A stretch of DNA of 64,000 nt from Dorea_D sp963559605 (GTDB lineage: Bacteria > Bacillota > Clostridia > Lachnospirales > Lachnospiraceae), in contig CAUWLL010000003.1 of NCBI GenBank assembly GCA_963559605.1, forward strand, positions 1 to 64,000. The letters run 5' to 3'. The notes under the pieces are model-generated. The model worked only from the letters and a program-made list of their open reading frames with translations, ran no database searches and was not told where the DNA came from. Position 1 is the stretch's first letter; each line of letters begins with the position of its first letter. Made by a program: the position numbers and the translations under genes. This document shows, piece by piece, positions 62,983-64,000 of this stretch.

Positions 62983-64000
62983 TACACTTCACCTCTTAAC
63001 TTTAGTAACTTCTTTACTGTCTGCTCCATTTCATCTGTCTCGCATTCCGTACAATGACGAATATCGGCATCCAAAATATCTTTGACCGCCTGCGGAATCT
63101 CCACTCCTGACACTTTCTGCAATTCTTCCAAAAGCTCAAATTCATCTCTCTCGGAACAGGTCGTATCTATAGCACTCATCACACTTTTGACAAATTTGTA
63201 GGGGCTTGCTGTAGACGCGATCAGACATTTTCTGTCGTCCCGGCTGTCTTTCCGATATTCCCTGCACACGTAAGACGCCACTGCCGTATGGGTGTCTATT
63301 ACATAGCCTGTCTTCTGGTAAACTGCCCGGATAGCATCCGCCGTCTCTTCTTCATCCGCATAACCGGATGCAAAATCCGAAAGCCGCCCTTTCATTTCTT
63401 TGGAAATCGTATACTGTCCGTCAGTTTTTAATTCTTCCATAATCTGTTTCGTCTTGTCAGAATCTTCTCCGGCAATCTGATAAAGTAATCTCTCTAAATT
63501 ACTGGAAATCAAAATATCCATTGATGGAGAAGTTGTCAAAACAAACTCCCGGTTCTTATCATATGTCCCTGTTTCAAAGAAATCAAACAACACTTTGTTT
63601 TCATTGGAAGCACAGATCAATTTGCCGATAGGTACTCCCATCTGTTTTGCGTAATACGCCGCCAAAATGTTTCCAAAATTTCCTGTCGGCACCGTCACAT
63701 TGATGCTTTCGCCGGAACTGATCTCTCCTTCCTCCAACAGCTTCACATATGCAAATACATAATATACGACCTGCGGAACAAGCCGCCCGATATTGATAGA
63801 GTTCGCAGAAGAAAACAAGTATCCTTCTTTTGCAAGAGCCTGTTCCAGATCTTTGTTCTCAAACATTGCTTTCACACCGCTTTGCGCATCATCAAAGTTC
63901 CCATGAATGGCAACTACATCTACATTGTCACCTTTCTGCGTTACCATCTGAAGCTCCTGTACCCTGCTCACACCATTTTTTGGATAGAACACAATGATCT
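62982..64000 (-). CDS. thrC: Threonine synthase, 3' part
   Basis: At least 339 residues of a PLP enzyme converting O-phosphohomoserine to threonine. Visible parts include VVAIHGNFDDAQSGVKAMF, SSANSINIGRLVPQVVYYVFAY, VTVPTGNFGNILAAYYAKQMG (the phosphate-binding loop) and the C-terminal IDTHTAVASYV. This is the longer threonine synthase type. The PLP-lysine and the start lie beyond the window edge; the frame is open through 64000. Confidence 0.94.
   Translation of the reverse strand, partial: IIVFYPKNGVSRVQELQMVTQKGDNVDVVAIHGNFDDAQSGVKAMFENKDLEQALAKEGYLFSSANSINIGRLVPQVVYYVFAYVKLLEEGEISSGESINVTVPTGNFGNILAAYYAKQMGVPIGKLICASNENKVLFDFFETGTYDKNREFVLTTSPSMDILISSNLERLLYQIAGEDSDKTKQIMEELKTDGQYTISKEMKGRLSDFASGYADEEETADAIRAVYQKTGYVIDTHTAVASYVCREYRKDSRDDRKCLIASTASPYKFVKSVMSAIDTTCSERDEFELLEELQKVSGVEIPQAVKDILDADIRHCTECETDEMEQTVKKLLKLRGEV

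Overview
The window looks like a piece of a low-to-moderate GC, Gram-positive, anaerobic Clostridia chromosome, most probably Lachnospiraceae. The inference rests on gene content: typA, long-form hpf, an hprK/glk catabolite-control pair, a YerC-type TrpR-like regulator, DUF1836, DUF1846, UPF0597/CyuA, ATP-type pckA, SpoIID, a PheRS T-box, a rod-like 6S RNA, strong AGGAGG ribosome binding sites, and near-consensus SigA promoters. No species is claimed.

Layout. 0.2-4 kb: typA, a PsiE-like membrane protein, the ribosome hibernation factor, and a convergent YigZ gene. 4.2-7.9 kb: a class A penicillin-binding protein with a long low-complexity tail, then a secreted BIG2-type protein. 7.9-15.6 kb: glk, hprK, uvrC and ftsH on the minus strand and a DUF1846 gene on the plus strand; a tandem 82-bp repeat lies between uvrC and hprK. 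15.6-21.3 kb: small regulators, a PHP phosphoesterase, asparaginase, a NUDIX hydrolase, and a short operon made of an ECF transporter S component, a uridine-kinase-like P-loop kinase and a DUF1294 protein.

21.3-30.3 kb is an accessory island between the ECF operon and rlmD. It holds a large SF1 helicase, a frameshifted large serine recombinase that interrupts a type I restriction specificity gene (hsdS), a tyrosine recombinase of the sort that shuffles hsdS genes, a TnpV-like gene, and a tightly coupled RhuM-Doc pair that looks like a toxin-antitoxin module. No hsdM or hsdR is present, so the restriction locus is a relic.

30.3-49.4 kb: rlmD, a NYN/LOTUS-like protein, pcrA, a CyuA-type desulfidase, an orphan NMT1-like lipoprotein, a BaiA-like short-chain dehydrogenase behind a strong palindrome, a PdaA-like deacetylase, an acyltransferase/esterase pair, DUF975, an ABC-F ATPase and two tandem paralogues of PTS Enzyme I. 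49.6-64 kb: a cold-shock gene; then the most notable gene, a small CC/Se-type protein whose reading frame is crossed by an in-frame UGA followed by Cys, with a SECIS-like hairpin 31 nt downstream, which makes it a probable selenoprotein; then yitT, queA, an RDD protein, sppA, pheT, pheS with its T-box, yihY, spoIID, a 6S RNA gene, pckA, a small membrane protein and the 3' part of thrC.

Functional threads: catabolite control (hprK, glk, two EI paralogues, pckA), envelope building (PBP, PdaA-like, SpoIID), translation and ribosome dormancy (typA, hpf, rlmD, pheST, queA, ABC-F, 6S), and mobile or defence DNA confined to the one island.
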